From Roseithermus sacchariphilus (GTDB lineage Bacteria; Bacteroidota; Rhodothermia; Rhodothermales; MEBIC09517), in assembly GCA_003285105.1 (NCBI GenBank), contig CP030158.1, positions 3,954,449 to 4,018,448 on the forward strand: 64,000 nucleotides of DNA, written 5' to 3'. A model generated the notes under the pieces. It had not been told where the DNA came from. It searched no databases and saw only the letters and a list, made by a program, of their open reading frames with translations. The position numbers were made by a program, and so were the translations under genes. Below are positions 1 to 8,720 of the stretch, one piece after another; positions within the stretch are counted from its first letter, which is position 1, and each line of letters opens with the position of its first letter.

Positions 1-3000
1 GCCGGCGCGGTCGACCTCGATCTCCAGAGGCTGCCGGTAGGTAAAGCTGCCCCCCGCTCCGGGCAGGATCCACACCCGTTCAAAGATGCCGGGCGAGGTC
101 TCGCCCTCCCCCTGGGCCTGCTGCATGAACCGGAAGAGCGCCCAGATCCCGTCAGTCTGGAGGCGGGCCAGCGGCCCCGTGGGTCCGGCGACCTGGAGTT
201 CCAGCCCGCGCTCGGTACCGGGCCACTGGAAGGCCCACCACTCGCGGAAGCGGCCCTGGTCGTACTGCCGACGCTGCCCGTGCAGGGTCAGGATCAGCGG
301 TCCGGCCGGCGGCGCACCCTCCCCGCGAACCGTGCGGTCCGGTCGGATCCGGAAGGTGAGGTTGCCGCGGGCCAGCGCCTGCCCGATGGTTTCGGCCTGT
401 TCGAGCGCCGGGCGGATGGCGTCGAGTTCGAGGCCGTAGCCCTGCCACCGGCGCGGCCGGCGCAGGTCGCCGCGCTCCAGGAACGGCTCCAGATCCCGCC
501 GGAAGGCGGCGACACGTCCGATCCCCGGGTCCGGGTCGAAGTAGTCCCGGACGGCGCCGTAGTCGGCATCGGGCGCGGACGCATCCGGGGTGAAGGGGTA
601 CTGCTCGGCCATGCGCTGGAAGGGGTCGTAGACCTCCCGGCGCCACCGTTCGGCGAAGCTGCGCCGGGCGGCGGCAATGACGGCCCCGCCGGCCTGCAGC
701 ACCGGCGCCTCGAAGAGGTTGTCTCGCACGCGCCGGTCGAAGGACGCCCCCAGCGCCCGCTGGAGCTCCCGCAGCTTGCCGCCAATGCCGAACTGCTCGT
801 CCTGCACCAACTGCTCGGCATACAGCACCGCATCCTCCCCGCTGCCGCTGACCTCGTCCAGGTCGGCTGCGATGTCCTCGAAGCTCCGCAGCAGCAAGTC
901 GACGTCCGGCGAGCCGCTGCCGGACTCGGCGCGGTTGAAGCCAAAGGCATGCAGCCACTGGAAGCGGTCGTTGACGATCTGTCCGTCGCAGGTCATCACC
1001 TCCCCCACCTGCGCACTACCGGCATCGGCCAGCAGGCCGGAGACGCGGTTGCAGACGTCCGTCTCCACCGTGGCCACCCCCAGCAGACGCACCACGGGCG
1101 AGCGCTGAGCGCTGCTGAGGGTTTCGATGGCATCGCGCGCCTCCGGGATGGTCGTCAGACGGCGCAGGGTGACGCTGCGGAGGAAGGCACTCCAGGCCGT
1201 CGCATACGCCTCGTAATAGCGGGCCTTGAGCTTCTTTTCGAGGTCTTCGAGCTGTTCGGAGGAGCTTTGCTGCTGTCGCTGCCCCAGCACCCAGGCATCG
1301 CTGTAGGGGTTTTCGCTCTTCAGCCGGATCTCGTCCATCACGAGCTCGTGCGCCCCACGCGTGAAGACGCCGTCGACGCCGAGGGAGTCGTTCGTGAAGA
1401 AGCCGCTACCGGCGCGCACGATGTCGCGGAGTTCGAGGCGAGCGGCCTCGCCCTGAAGGCGGCTCTGCACGTTGTCAAGCACCTGGAGGTAATAGACCCC
1501 CTCGTCGATGTCACCGATGGCGGCGCGGGCCCGGTCGGCCCGGCTGGACTGGCCGGGGAACGGCTCCTGCTCGCCGCGGGCCAGGGCGTCGACGAAGGCC
1601 TGCAGGTGCACCCGCGCCGGGCCGTGCCCCGGTGCGGCGGTGGCGGCCCGGTGGCTGAGCCGCCGGACCAGGTCGTAGGTGTTGACGCGGATCAGGCTGT
1701 CGCGGCGTGGCGCCAGCTCCTGGTCGGCGTCGGTCAGCAGCAGGTAGGCCTTCAGGTCTTTGAAGAGCGTATCCTTCTCCGCCCGCTCCATCCCGCTGCG
1801 GGCCTGCGCCAGGTGCCGTTCCAGCTCCTGCAGCGGGTAGGCCGCGACGAAGGCCCGCAGGTTGGTCTGGTAGAGCGATCGCGCCGCCTCGACCACGGGT
1901 TGCCGGGGCCGCAGGCCGAGGCGCAGCCAGGACGGATCCTCCAGCGCATCCAGGCGCATCCGCAGCGAGTCGAGGGCCTGCAACTCGGCCTCCAGGGCCT
2001 GCGGGCGCTCCCAGCGGATCGTCTGGAACGGGGTCACCGCCTGCTCGACGGCCTCCAGCTCTCGCAGCCCGCTCCGCAGGGCCAGCACGGCCCAGAGCAC
2101 GAACAGCCCCAGCCCCACCGCCGCCGCCACGCCGATCCCGGCCCGCACGAGATGCCCCCGCCGCGTCGCCTTCGTCGTGCGCTCCACGAGGAACTGGTCG
2201 GGGATGACGACCTCGGTGAAGAGGTTGCGGATGAAGTAGCTCTTCGTCTCCGTAGCTTCTGCGGCGGTATCCTGCACCGCCGGCGCGAACCCGAACTGCT
2301 TCGCCAGCGCCTGGATGACCCGGTCCAGCGGAACGCCCTCCTGCGTGCCGCTGGTGAAATAAAACCCCCGGAACAGGGGCGACTCCTGGTAGGGGTTGGG
2401 CAGGAACACCTGCTGCACGAAGCGGCCCAGAGGCTCCCGCGCCGCGGCAAACTGCAGGGGAAACGTGTAGACCCGGTTGCGCTCCTCCCGCTTGAGCGAG
2501 CGGCCCAGCCGCTCGATGCGGTGGATGCTCAACGCCTCGCAGAGCCGGTCGAACTCTTCCTCGAACAGCGCCCGGACCTCCGGGGCCTCCCACTGCACGG
2601 GGCCGAGCGTGACGCCCCAGACCTCGTCGCGCTCCTGCCGCGTCAGGTCGCCGAAGAACTCGACGAAGCCCTGCAGCAGGTCGCATTTGGTGAAGACCAG
2701 ATAGACGGGGAAGCGCACGCCGAGGTGTTTGACCAGCTCGTCGATCCGGCGGCGGATGGTCTCCGCGTGGGCGTCGATCTCGTGCGGGTCGGCCGCGATC
2801 AGATCGGCGATGCTGATGCCGACGAGCACGCCGTTGATGGGCTGCTCCGGCCGGTGGCGGGCCAGGGTTTCGAGGAAGGCGATCCACTCCTCGTTGTCCT
2901 CATACTCGGTGGTGTAGCGCCCGGCGGTGTCGAGCAGGATGGCGGTGTCCGAGAAGAACCAGTCGCAATTGCGCGTGCCGCCGACGCCCTGGATGCGGTC

Positions 3001-3456
3001 CGTGCCGATGGGGAAGTTGAGCCCGGAGTTGACGATGGTGGTGGTCTTGCCGGCGGCCGGCGGGCCGATGAACAGGTACCACGGCAGGGCATAGAGGGCG
3101 GCCTTGCCCCGCTTCCCCCGGCCGAGCTTCGACTGCTTGAGCTGCTCGATGGCCCGCTCCAGCCGCTCCTGCAGCGCCTCGATCTCCGCCCGGCGGTCCG
3201 GCCGCGCGCTCATCAGCTGCTGCTGCGCCTGGGCCTTGATCGACTGCTCGATCTTGGCGGCGCTCTGATTGGCCCGGATGAACCCGACGGCCAGCACCAC
3301 GATGAACACGACGAGCACGACGATCACCGCCAGCAACTGGTACACGGCCGACAGTTCCAGCACCGAACCCACCAGCAACACCAGCGCGACCACGACCAGC
3401 ATGACGAGGGTCGTCAGGAAGTAGCGGCTCTTGAGGAAGCGCAGAAGGTTCTGCAT
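1..3456 (-). CDS. tssM: Type VI secretion inner-membrane protein TssM/IcmF (3' end beyond window)
   Basis: Large inner-membrane subunit of the T6SS membrane complex, which anchors the baseplate and spans to the outer-membrane lipoprotein TssJ. 1152 codons are visible from ATG at 3456 and the frame is still open at base 1, so the C-terminus is missing. The N-terminus (about residues 12-60) is two closely spaced hydrophobic segments. A cytoplasmic NTPase domain follows, with Walker A GPPAAGKT at 131-138 and a downstream LLDTAGRY switch-like motif. A third membrane segment lies near residue 440, after which the long periplasmic IcmF-type region begins. The gene is the last visible member of a minus-strand run tagH-tssJ-tssK-tssL-tssM. 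The P-loop is intact, so this is probably an ATP-binding TssM. Family assignment is very secure. Confidence 0.95.
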   Translation of the reverse strand, partial: MQNLLRFLKSRYFLTTLVMLVVVALVLLVGSVLELSAVYQLLAVIVVLVVFIVVLAVGFIRANQSAAKIEQSIKAQAQQQLMSARPDRRAEIEALQERLERAIEQLKQSKLGRGKRGKAALYALPWYLFIGPPAAGKTTTIVNSGLNFPIGTDRIQGVGGTRNCDWFFSDTAILLDTAGRYTTEYEDNEEWIAFLETLARHRPEQPINGVLVGISIADLIAADPHEIDAHAETIRRRIDELVKHLGVRFPVYLVFTKCDLLQGFVEFFGDLTRQERDEVWGVTLGPVQWEAPEVRALFEEEFDRLCEALSIHRIERLGRSLKREERNRVYTFPLQFAAAREPLGRFVQQVFLPNPYQESPLFRGFYFTSGTQEGVPLDRVIQALAKQFGFAPAVQDTAAEATETKSYFIRNLFTEVVIPDQFLVERTTKATRRGHLVRAGIGVAAAVGLGLFVLWAVLALRSGLRELEAVEQAVTPFQTIRWERPQALEAELQALDSLRMRLDALEDPSWLRLGLRPRQPVVEAARSLYQTNLRAFVAAYPLQELERHLAQARSGMERAEKDTLFKDLKAYLLLTDADQELAPRRDSLIRVNTYDLVRRLSHRAATAAPGHGPARVHLQAFVDALARGEQEPFPGQSSRADRARAAIGDIDEGVYYLQVLDNVQSRLQGEAARLELRDIVRAGSGFFTNDSLGVDGVFTRGAHELVMDEIRLKSENPYSDAWVLGQRQQQSSSEQLEDLEKKLKARYYEAYATAWSAFLRSVTLRRLTTIPEARDAIETLSSAQRSPVVRLLGVATVETDVCNRVSGLLADAGSAQVGEVMTCDGQIVNDRFQWLHAFGFNRAESGSGSPDVDLLLRSFEDIAADLDEVSGSGEDAVLYAEQLVQDEQFGIGGKLRELQRALGASFDRRVRDNLFEAPVLQAGGAVIAAARRSFAERWRREVYDPFQRMAEQYPFTPDASAPDADYGAVRDYFDPDPGIGRVAAFRRDLEPFLERGDLRRPRRWQGYGLELDAIRPALEQAETIGQALARGNLTFRIRPDRTVRGEGAPPAGPLILTLHGQRRQYDQGRFREWWAFQWPGTERGLELQVAGPTGPLARLQTDGIWALFRFMQQAQGEGETSPGIFERVWILPGAGGSFTYRQPLEIEVDRAG

Positions 3457-3505
3457 GACCACGGGGAGGACGAGATGAGGGGGAGGCGACCGGCCGGCGG
3501 CGGGG

Positions 3506-4243
3506 TCAGGGGCGGAGTCCCTGGGCCTGTTGCACGGTGCGGATCTGTTCGAGGACGTCCCCGGAGGCGCTACCCATGATCAGGTGCAGCACGACGTACA
3601 CGAGGAGCCCGAGGACAACGGCCCCGCCGACGAGCAGCCAGGGCGGAAAGGTGCGGCGCACCCGCGAGGCGACCTGGCCCCGGGGCTTGCCGTGCGGGGC
3701 CAGCGGCACGTCGGCGAAGCCCGGCAGCTTCTGCAGCGCCTGCCGGGCCTCCTCGATCAGCAACCGGAGCCGGGCCTGATCGTGCAGCTGATACTGGCCC
3801 TTGAAGCCCAGCGCCATGCACAGGTAGTAGATCTCCAGCACCTCGCCGTAACGCACCGGCTCCCGGAGGAACGTCTCGAGCCGGTCGAAGAACGCCTCAC
3901 CGGCATCGTAGCGATCATACAGCTCCAGCTGGAGAGGCCGGGCGATCCACTGGTCACGGTAGATCCAGTCGGAGGACAGAATGGTTTCGTCGAGGAACGC
4001 CACGAGGGCAAACCGGGCGTGGGCGATGTCGTCAGCCGGGATGCCCAGGCGCTGGGCCTCCCGCTCGGCGCGATCCAGCAGTTCCCGGACGCGGGTGCGC
4101 AGCGCCTCGGGGTCGCCATAGTCGGCCACCCCGCGCAGGTGCACGATGAGGGCCAGAGCCGGGGCAAAGACCTCGGCCAGCCGCTCGTCGTGCTGCGCGT
4201 CGAACAGCGGCGTGGAAGGAGCCGGTGCCTGAGAGGGAGCCAT
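3506..4243 (-). CDS. tssL: Type VI secretion protein TssL/DotU (IcmH)
   Basis: 245-residue TssL, the tail-anchored inner-membrane partner of TssM. The DotU hallmarks are visible: an acidic, helical cytoplasmic domain with the FALVAFLDETILSS motif (about 77-90) and the EIYYLCMALGFKGQY motif (about 138-152). One C-terminal transmembrane segment (about residues 203-223, PPWLLVGGAVVLGLLVYVVL) is followed by only about 22 residues. It therefore lacks the OmpA-type peptidoglycan-binding extension found on some TssL proteins. It lies 49 bp upstream of tssM and 37 bp downstream of tssK on the same strand, so co-transcription is likely. Confidence 0.93.
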   Translation of the reverse strand: MAPSQAPAPSTPLFDAQHDERLAEVFAPALALIVHLRGVADYGDPEALRTRVRELLDRAEREAQRLGIPADDIAHARFALVAFLDETILSSDWIYRDQWIARPLQLELYDRYDAGEAFFDRLETFLREPVRYGEVLEIYYLCMALGFKGQYQLHDQARLRLLIEEARQALQKLPGFADVPLAPHGKPRGQVASRVRRTFPPWLLVGGAVVLGLLVYVVLHLIMGSASGDVLEQIRTVQQAQGLRP

Positions 4244-4280
4244 GGAGGAAGGACGTCCGATCTGAAGGAGGATACCGCGT

Positions 4281-5642
4281 TCAGGCGTTCACCGCGATCA
4301 ACTGGAGGCGCACTCGGTCCAGTTCGGAGGGCACGAACACCGCAATGCCCCCGTCGGCCCGGATGGATTCCCAGAACGGCCCACGCTTCTGAAGCTGGAA
4401 GTAGTTGGCCTGCTGGTCGACCGGCATTCCCACCGGCAGCCGGTGGGTGTGCTCGATGGGCAGCGCGCGCGTGTAGCTGCGCAGGACCGCCTCGATGTTG
4501 GAGGGAGCGGCCACGCGCAGCTTCATCGGCACGTCGGCGATCAGGTCGGCTTCCGCGAGCGCGTCGCTGCGGGCGACGAGGAACAGCTGGGCCGACTGCA
4601 ACAGCCCGGCATCGACCCGGGCCGTGTAGAGGTTGTCCCGCTGCCGTTCCAGCGGCAGGTCGACGTAGTTGGCCTGCGGACGAGCCTCGCCGAGCAGGTC
4701 CCGGATCACGGCTTCGAGCCGGTTGAACGCCTCGGCCGGGCGGGCGTGGTCGTAGGCCGGCAGGTCCCCCACCGTCATCCCGGCGTCCGGCAGAAAGGCC
4801 GAGAGATGGCCGATGAGCCTCACCAGCGTCAGGTACAACCGCTCGGGATGCGTACCGGGCTGATCGTGGAAGTGCCGCAGGACGGGCAGGTGCGTGTTGA
4901 TCGCGGCGAGCAGCCCCAGCGTGGCGATGTCGCCCGGAGACAACTCGCGCTGCTTGAGCAGATTCCGCCGGCGTTCGCCGAGGGCGCTGCTCTTGGTCAC
5001 CAGCAGCTCGATCAGCCGCCGCACCACCCGTTGCAGCCGCTCCGATCCACTCAGGCTCAGGCTGGCCGGGACGAAGCGCTCGTCCAGCACGAAGCGGCCG
5101 CTGGTATCCCGCTGGAGCACGGCGATCTGGAGCGTGGTATAGGCCTCCAGCTGCTCCCCTTCGAAGCGGATCTGCAGGTTCGCCCGGGCGACCTCCACCT
5201 GCCGCTCGTCGGCCCCCGTGTTGTCGTCCTTCAGCGTGATGGTGTGGGCGGTGTAGCGCGACTCCCGGCGCGGGGGGGCGCCCTGCAGCAGCACGTTCCC
5301 CCCGTCGGGGCGGCGAGCCGGCAGCGCCAGGTAGACGCCGAGCCGCTCCTGCGTGGCCGGGAATCGCTCCTGCACGCTGCGCGGCGGCGGCGGCGCATCG
5401 GCCTCCGGGACGTCCACGAACTGCCCGTCCGGCAGCACGGCCGTGCATCCGGTCAGGACGAACTCGCCATTGGCCAGCCGCTCCCGGTCCACGTCCAGGC
5501 GGGTCAGCCCCCAGCCGTGCGGGGCCAGCACCCGGAGCCGCCCGTTGAGGAGCCCTTCGAAGTACCGCTCCCACTGCTGGAAGTGGTGCGGATCCAGGGT
5601 CATCCCCTCGAACCAGACGACGCGTTGGCGGTCCTGTGTCAT
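4281..5642 (-). CDS. tssK: Type VI secretion baseplate protein TssK (ImpJ/VasE)
   Basis: 453-residue TssK, the trimeric adaptor that connects the T6SS baseplate to the TssJLM membrane complex. The N-terminus VVWFEGMTLDPHHFQQWERYF is the family signature (Q-x-W-x-x-G-M-x-L-x-P-x-H-F-Q-Q type), and the length is standard. The C-terminus includes the conserved QANYFQLQKRGPFWESI stretch seen in TssK head domains. The start ATG at 5642 leaves 25 bp to the end of tssJ. No truncation or unusual feature was seen. Confidence 0.94.
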   Translation of the reverse strand: MTQDRQRVVWFEGMTLDPHHFQQWERYFEGLLNGRLRVLAPHGWGLTRLDVDRERLANGEFVLTGCTAVLPDGQFVDVPEADAPPPPRSVQERFPATQERLGVYLALPARRPDGGNVLLQGAPPRRESRYTAHTITLKDDNTGADERQVEVARANLQIRFEGEQLEAYTTLQIAVLQRDTSGRFVLDERFVPASLSLSGSERLQRVVRRLIELLVTKSSALGERRRNLLKQRELSPGDIATLGLLAAINTHLPVLRHFHDQPGTHPERLYLTLVRLIGHLSAFLPDAGMTVGDLPAYDHARPAEAFNRLEAVIRDLLGEARPQANYVDLPLERQRDNLYTARVDAGLLQSAQLFLVARSDALAEADLIADVPMKLRVAAPSNIEAVLRSYTRALPIEHTHRLPVGMPVDQQANYFQLQKRGPFWESIRADGGIAVFVPSELDRVRLQLIAVNA

Positions 5643-5667
5643 GCTTGAAACGATGCGTAACGAAGGG

Positions 5668-6111
5668 CTAGGGTTCGATGAGCACGCGGTTTTCCCCGAC
5701 GGTCACCCGCACGCGCCGGCCCGTCAGGCCGTCGGTGCGGACCACGCGCCGCCACTGGTTGCCGTCCGGCTCCCGGAGGTCGACGGCCACCCCGAGGTAG
5801 GCCGCCTGCTCGTCCAGGACGATCTCGAAGCTGCGCTCGGTGCCGGGGTAGAGCAGGAAATCCTGCTCGACGCGGATCAGGTCCTCCTGCAACGCCGCCG
5901 CGGCGTCCCGCCAGAACGACTCCAGCGGCACCGCCATGAAGCGCGCGTCGCTCTTGAGCTGGCTCACCTGCACGCGCGCCACGTTGCCCAGGTTCATGTT
6001 GGCGGACCCGGCGACGAGCATCGACAGCGAGGCGGGCCCGGTGCTCTTGCACCCGATCCCGACGGCGACGAGGAGCACCCCGGCGACGAGCCGGCAGACG
6101 ATTCGGGACAT
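5668..6111 (-). CDS. tssJ: Type VI secretion outer-membrane lipoprotein TssJ (VasD)
   Basis: Small lipoprotein of about 147 residues that tethers the TssJLM complex to the outer membrane. I start at ATG 6111 because it gives a compact lipoprotein signal with cleavage before Cys21 (VAVGIGC). An alternative ATG at 6135 adds eight residues. The mature part matches the TssJ/VasD family: an SANMN motif, then a central WRDAAAAL...DLIRVEQDFLLYPG stretch, typical of the TssJ beta sandwich, and a C-terminal VRVTVGENRVLIEP strand. Position between tagH and tssK supports the call. The family is short and divergent, so identification rests equally on synteny and motif. Confidence 0.85.
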   Translation of the reverse strand: MSRIVCRLVAGVLLVAVGIGCKSTGPASLSMLVAGSANMNLGNVARVQVSQLKSDARFMAVPLESFWRDAAAALQEDLIRVEQDFLLYPGTERSFEIVLDEQAAYLGVAVDLREPDGNQWRRVVRTDGLTGRRVRVTVGENRVLIEP

Positions 6112-6167
6112 GACGGAACGGAGGGGAGAGGGCATGACGAACGAACGGACATCGAGAGCGACGCGGC

Positions 6168-7388
6168 TCACCGGCTCGACGAGGCGGCTTCCCGCGCCAG
6201 ATAGGCCCGGATGAAGGCGGGCCGGTAGAATCGCTGTTCGGAGACGGACCAGTCGGAGGCGCGCAGTTCGCGGCATCGCTCCTGGACCTGCTCGAAGGCT
6301 TCCTGCCGGGCGATGGCGGGCAGGAAGCGGCGCAGCCCCTTCTCCTCCTCCGTCTCCTCGACCACGCGGTCGGGGTCCAGGTAGTCGATCAGCCGCTCGG
6401 CGCCGTCGCGGACGGCCGCCTTGTAGCCTTCGAGCATGGCGACCTGATGCGCGGCCAGATCCTCCAGCGCCTCCTTCAGCAACGCCAGCCGCTCCCGTGC
6501 TTCCTCCTCCGGCAGGCCGGGGTCGAGCAGGTGGCGAGCCAGCACCTCCCCGCTCTGCTCGTAGAGGAACGAGGCTTCGGGCGCGTGCATGATGGTCTGG
6601 CCGATGAATTCGTACCGGAACTGGGCCGGCATGGCGATGAGCCGCGCCACGGCGTCGAGCAGCACCTGAAGGACCTGCGCCTGCCGCGAGGCCGGCGCGC
6701 CCGTGACGGCCGGCGAAGCCGACGACGGCGGCGGCGCGGGCGACGGCGTCGGGAGACGGGCGGGCTCCGGCGGGCGGGCAGGCTCCGGCGCCCGGGCAGG
6801 CGTCGGCGGATGCTGCGGGGCGAGCGTGGCGTCCGGGTCGTACGGTGGGGCTCCCTCCAGCCCGAGCAGGCTCGCCAGCAGCGCCCGGGCCTCCTGCGGC
6901 TCGCTCTCGACGATGAAGCCCTGCATGGCGTCGCGCAGCGCATCGGCCCGGCGGGCCGGCGGCTCCCCTTCGAAGGTCTGGCAGATCCGGTTGAACGCCT
7001 CGACCAGCCGCTGGGCATCTTCTTCGAAGGGATTCACGAAGGCCGCGTCGAAGACCGTGCGGTCGTCATCGAGCGCCACCACCGGCTCGAAGCGCAGCTC
7101 GAAGTCGCCCACCTGGATCAGATCCCCGCTGTGCAGGGCCCGCGGCCGTCCACTCTCCAGGCGCTCGCCGTTGAGGTAGGTGAAGTTCTTGCTGCCCAGA
7201 TCCACGAGATAGGCCCCGTCCTCCCGGCACTGAATCTCGGCGTGCCGCTTGCTGATGACGCGGTTGGGGTCCGGCAACGTCAGCACGTTGGCACCGTCCC
7301 GACCGATGGTGATCACCTCCTCGTCGAAGGTGTACAGGTCGGGCGCAGCGGTGTCCGACGCCTTTCTGACAAAGAGATTGACGGGCAT
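6168..7388 (-). CDS. tagH: Type VI secretion-associated FHA-domain protein (TagH/ImpI/Fha)
   Basis: 406-residue scaffold expected to act in the threonine-phosphorylation pathway that activates T6SS assembly. The N-terminal FHA domain (about 1-100) shows ITIGRDGANVLTLPD, the S-K-R-H-A phosphothreonine-binding core and LVDLGSKNFTYLNGERL. A low-complexity Pro/Ala/Arg/Glu linker follows (about 195-240). The C-terminal domain (about 255-406, including LPAIARQEAFEQVQERCRELRAS) is the T6SS-type FHA C-terminal module. ATG 7388 is chosen because the FHA strand starts directly after it; the upstream in-frame extension looks non-coding. It heads the minus-strand operon, divergent from a PP2C phosphatase and kinase likely to be its regulatory partners. 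Confidence 0.88.
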   Translation of the reverse strand: MPVNLFVRKASDTAAPDLYTFDEEVITIGRDGANVLTLPDPNRVISKRHAEIQCREDGAYLVDLGSKNFTYLNGERLESGRPRALHSGDLIQVGDFELRFEPVVALDDDRTVFDAAFVNPFEEDAQRLVEAFNRICQTFEGEPPARRADALRDAMQGFIVESEPQEARALLASLLGLEGAPPYDPDATLAPQHPPTPARAPEPARPPEPARLPTPSPAPPPSSASPAVTGAPASRQAQVLQVLLDAVARLIAMPAQFRYEFIGQTIMHAPEASFLYEQSGEVLARHLLDPGLPEEEARERLALLKEALEDLAAHQVAMLEGYKAAVRDGAERLIDYLDPDRVVEETEEEKGLRRFLPAIARQEAFEQVQERCRELRASDWSVSEQRFYRPAFIRAYLAREAASSSR

Positions 7389-7882
7389 GATGAGTCGACG
7401 TCCTGAGCGCAGTGCCGGGTGAATCCAGACGCTTCGAGACGTTCCCTCCCCCGCACCGGCACGGTCCATCCGGGGGACGCCCCGGTCCGGCCAACCGCAA
7501 GACGTTGCGGTTCCCGGTTGTCTGGAACCGTGCGCAATGTATGGCGGGCCTCCCGGACAAATCAAGGGACATCCCCATCGAGCCTGCCGTCCCGGCGGAT
7601 TCCGCGGCGGATTCAGCGGCGGATTCCGCCCATGGCGACCGCTCTGTTCGACCTCGGTTCCGCAGCGGTTCGGGCGAATAATCGAACGTCGGCTTGCACA
7701 GATCGCCCGGCATGCGTTTTATTCGGTTTCGTGCGTGCCCCGTCATACGCCCTTCGATCCGCACGCCCGCGTCGATCCGTCTGATCGGCGGCTTCCGAAT
7801 GCCGGGTCGTACCTGTGCCGCTTCCCCTCCCGGCTCCCCCGCCGGGTGCCCGTTGTCATCGTCGTCTTTCTTCCGCGGCCTG
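7389..7882. promoter_or_regulatory. Divergent intergenic region between T6SS operon and phosphatase-kinase operon
   Basis: About 490 bp without a convincing gene, separating tagH (minus) from the PP2C phosphatase (plus), so it must hold both promoters. Open frames here have arginine/proline-rich non-coding composition. A triplicated 12-mer is listed separately. I could not identify a confident -10 or TAnnTTTG element. Confidence 0.5.
7594..7629. repeat. Three tandem copies of a 12-bp repeat
   Basis: GGCGGATTCCGC occurs at 7594-7605 and 7618-7629, with the one-mismatch copy GGCGGATTCAGC at 7606-7617. The array sits in the divergent T6SS/phosphatase intergenic region. It could be a regulator-binding array or simple replication slippage. 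Confidence 0.85.
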
Positions 7883-8647
7883 ATGCCTCTCTGGTTCAAA
7901 AAGAAGCACAGGACCCTCCTCCGCACGGGCGGGCATTCCGACATCGGGCTCGTCCGCTCTGAAAACCAGGACGCCTACGGCTGTTTCCCCGAGGGCGCCT
8001 CCGATGCCCCCCCGGAGCGGCTGTTCATCGTAGCCGACGGGATGGGCGGCCACACGGGCGGTCGGCAGGCCAGCCGCCTGGCCGTCGCCACCATCCCGGC
8101 GGTGTTCTTCGCGCACCCCGGGCTTCCGCCCGAAGACCGCCTGCGCCGGGCCTTCCTGGACGCCAACGCGCGCGTCTACGGACAGTCCCGTGCCCTCGAC
8201 GAACGGACGCGGCCCGGCACGACGTGCACGGCCCTGGCGCTCTCCGGCGGGCTCCTCTACACCGCCCACGTGGGCGACAGCCGGGCCTACCGCATCCGCG
8301 AGGGCCGGATCGACCTCCTCACGACGGACCACACGCTGGTCGAGCAGCTCCGGCGGGACGGCCTGCTGACGCCGGAAGAAGCGCAGCGACACCCGCGGCG
8401 CAACGTGCTGAACCGGGCCCTGGGCGTGCACGAGACGATCGACGTAGACGTCGACGGCATCGGCCCGCCGGCCTCCGACGACCGATACCTGCTGTGTACC
8501 GACGGGCTGGCCACGCTCTCCGAGGACGAACTCCTGGAGATCGTCTCCAGCCTCCCCCCGCAGGAAGCCTGCGAGCGGCTGACGGCCCTCGCCAACGAAC
8601 GCGGAGGCCGGGACAATGCCACGGCCGTCGTCGTACACTTTTTATGA
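7883..8647 (+). CDS. PP2C-family Ser/Thr protein phosphatase (PppA/Stp1-like)
   Basis: 254-residue metal-dependent phosphatase. All PP2C motifs are visible: SENQDAY (26-32), ADGMGGHTGG (51-60), VGDSRAYR, LLCTDGLATL and GGRDNATAVVV at the C-terminus, with the Asp residues that bind two Mn/Mg ions. ATG 7883 is the first start that leaves only a short N-terminus before the catalytic core. It precedes a Ser/Thr kinase and is divergent from tagH. This matches the kinase-phosphatase-FHA trio that controls T6SS firing in Pseudomonas (PpkA-PppA-Fha), so it probably dephosphorylates Fha or the kinase. A housekeeping PP2C role cannot be excluded. Confidence 0.92.
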   Translation: MPLWFKKKHRTLLRTGGHSDIGLVRSENQDAYGCFPEGASDAPPERLFIVADGMGGHTGGRQASRLAVATIPAVFFAHPGLPPEDRLRRAFLDANARVYGQSRALDERTRPGTTCTALALSGGLLYTAHVGDSRAYRIREGRIDLLTTDHTLVEQLRRDGLLTPEEAQRHPRRNVLNRALGVHETIDVDVDGIGPPASDDRYLLCTDGLATLSEDELLEIVSSLPPQEACERLTALANERGGRDNATAVVVHFL

Positions 8648-8720
8648 CGCCCCTTTGCTGAACCGCCGCCGGCCCCCGCACGCCGCGGCACCGTCCGGCT
8701 CCCTGCTCTTCACCGCCTCC

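Noticed and set aside
280-3579. Very long plus-strand open frame of about 1100 codons
   Set aside because: Lies antisense to tssM; composition is Arg/Gln/His/Leu-rich with no domain, an artefact of high third-position GC.
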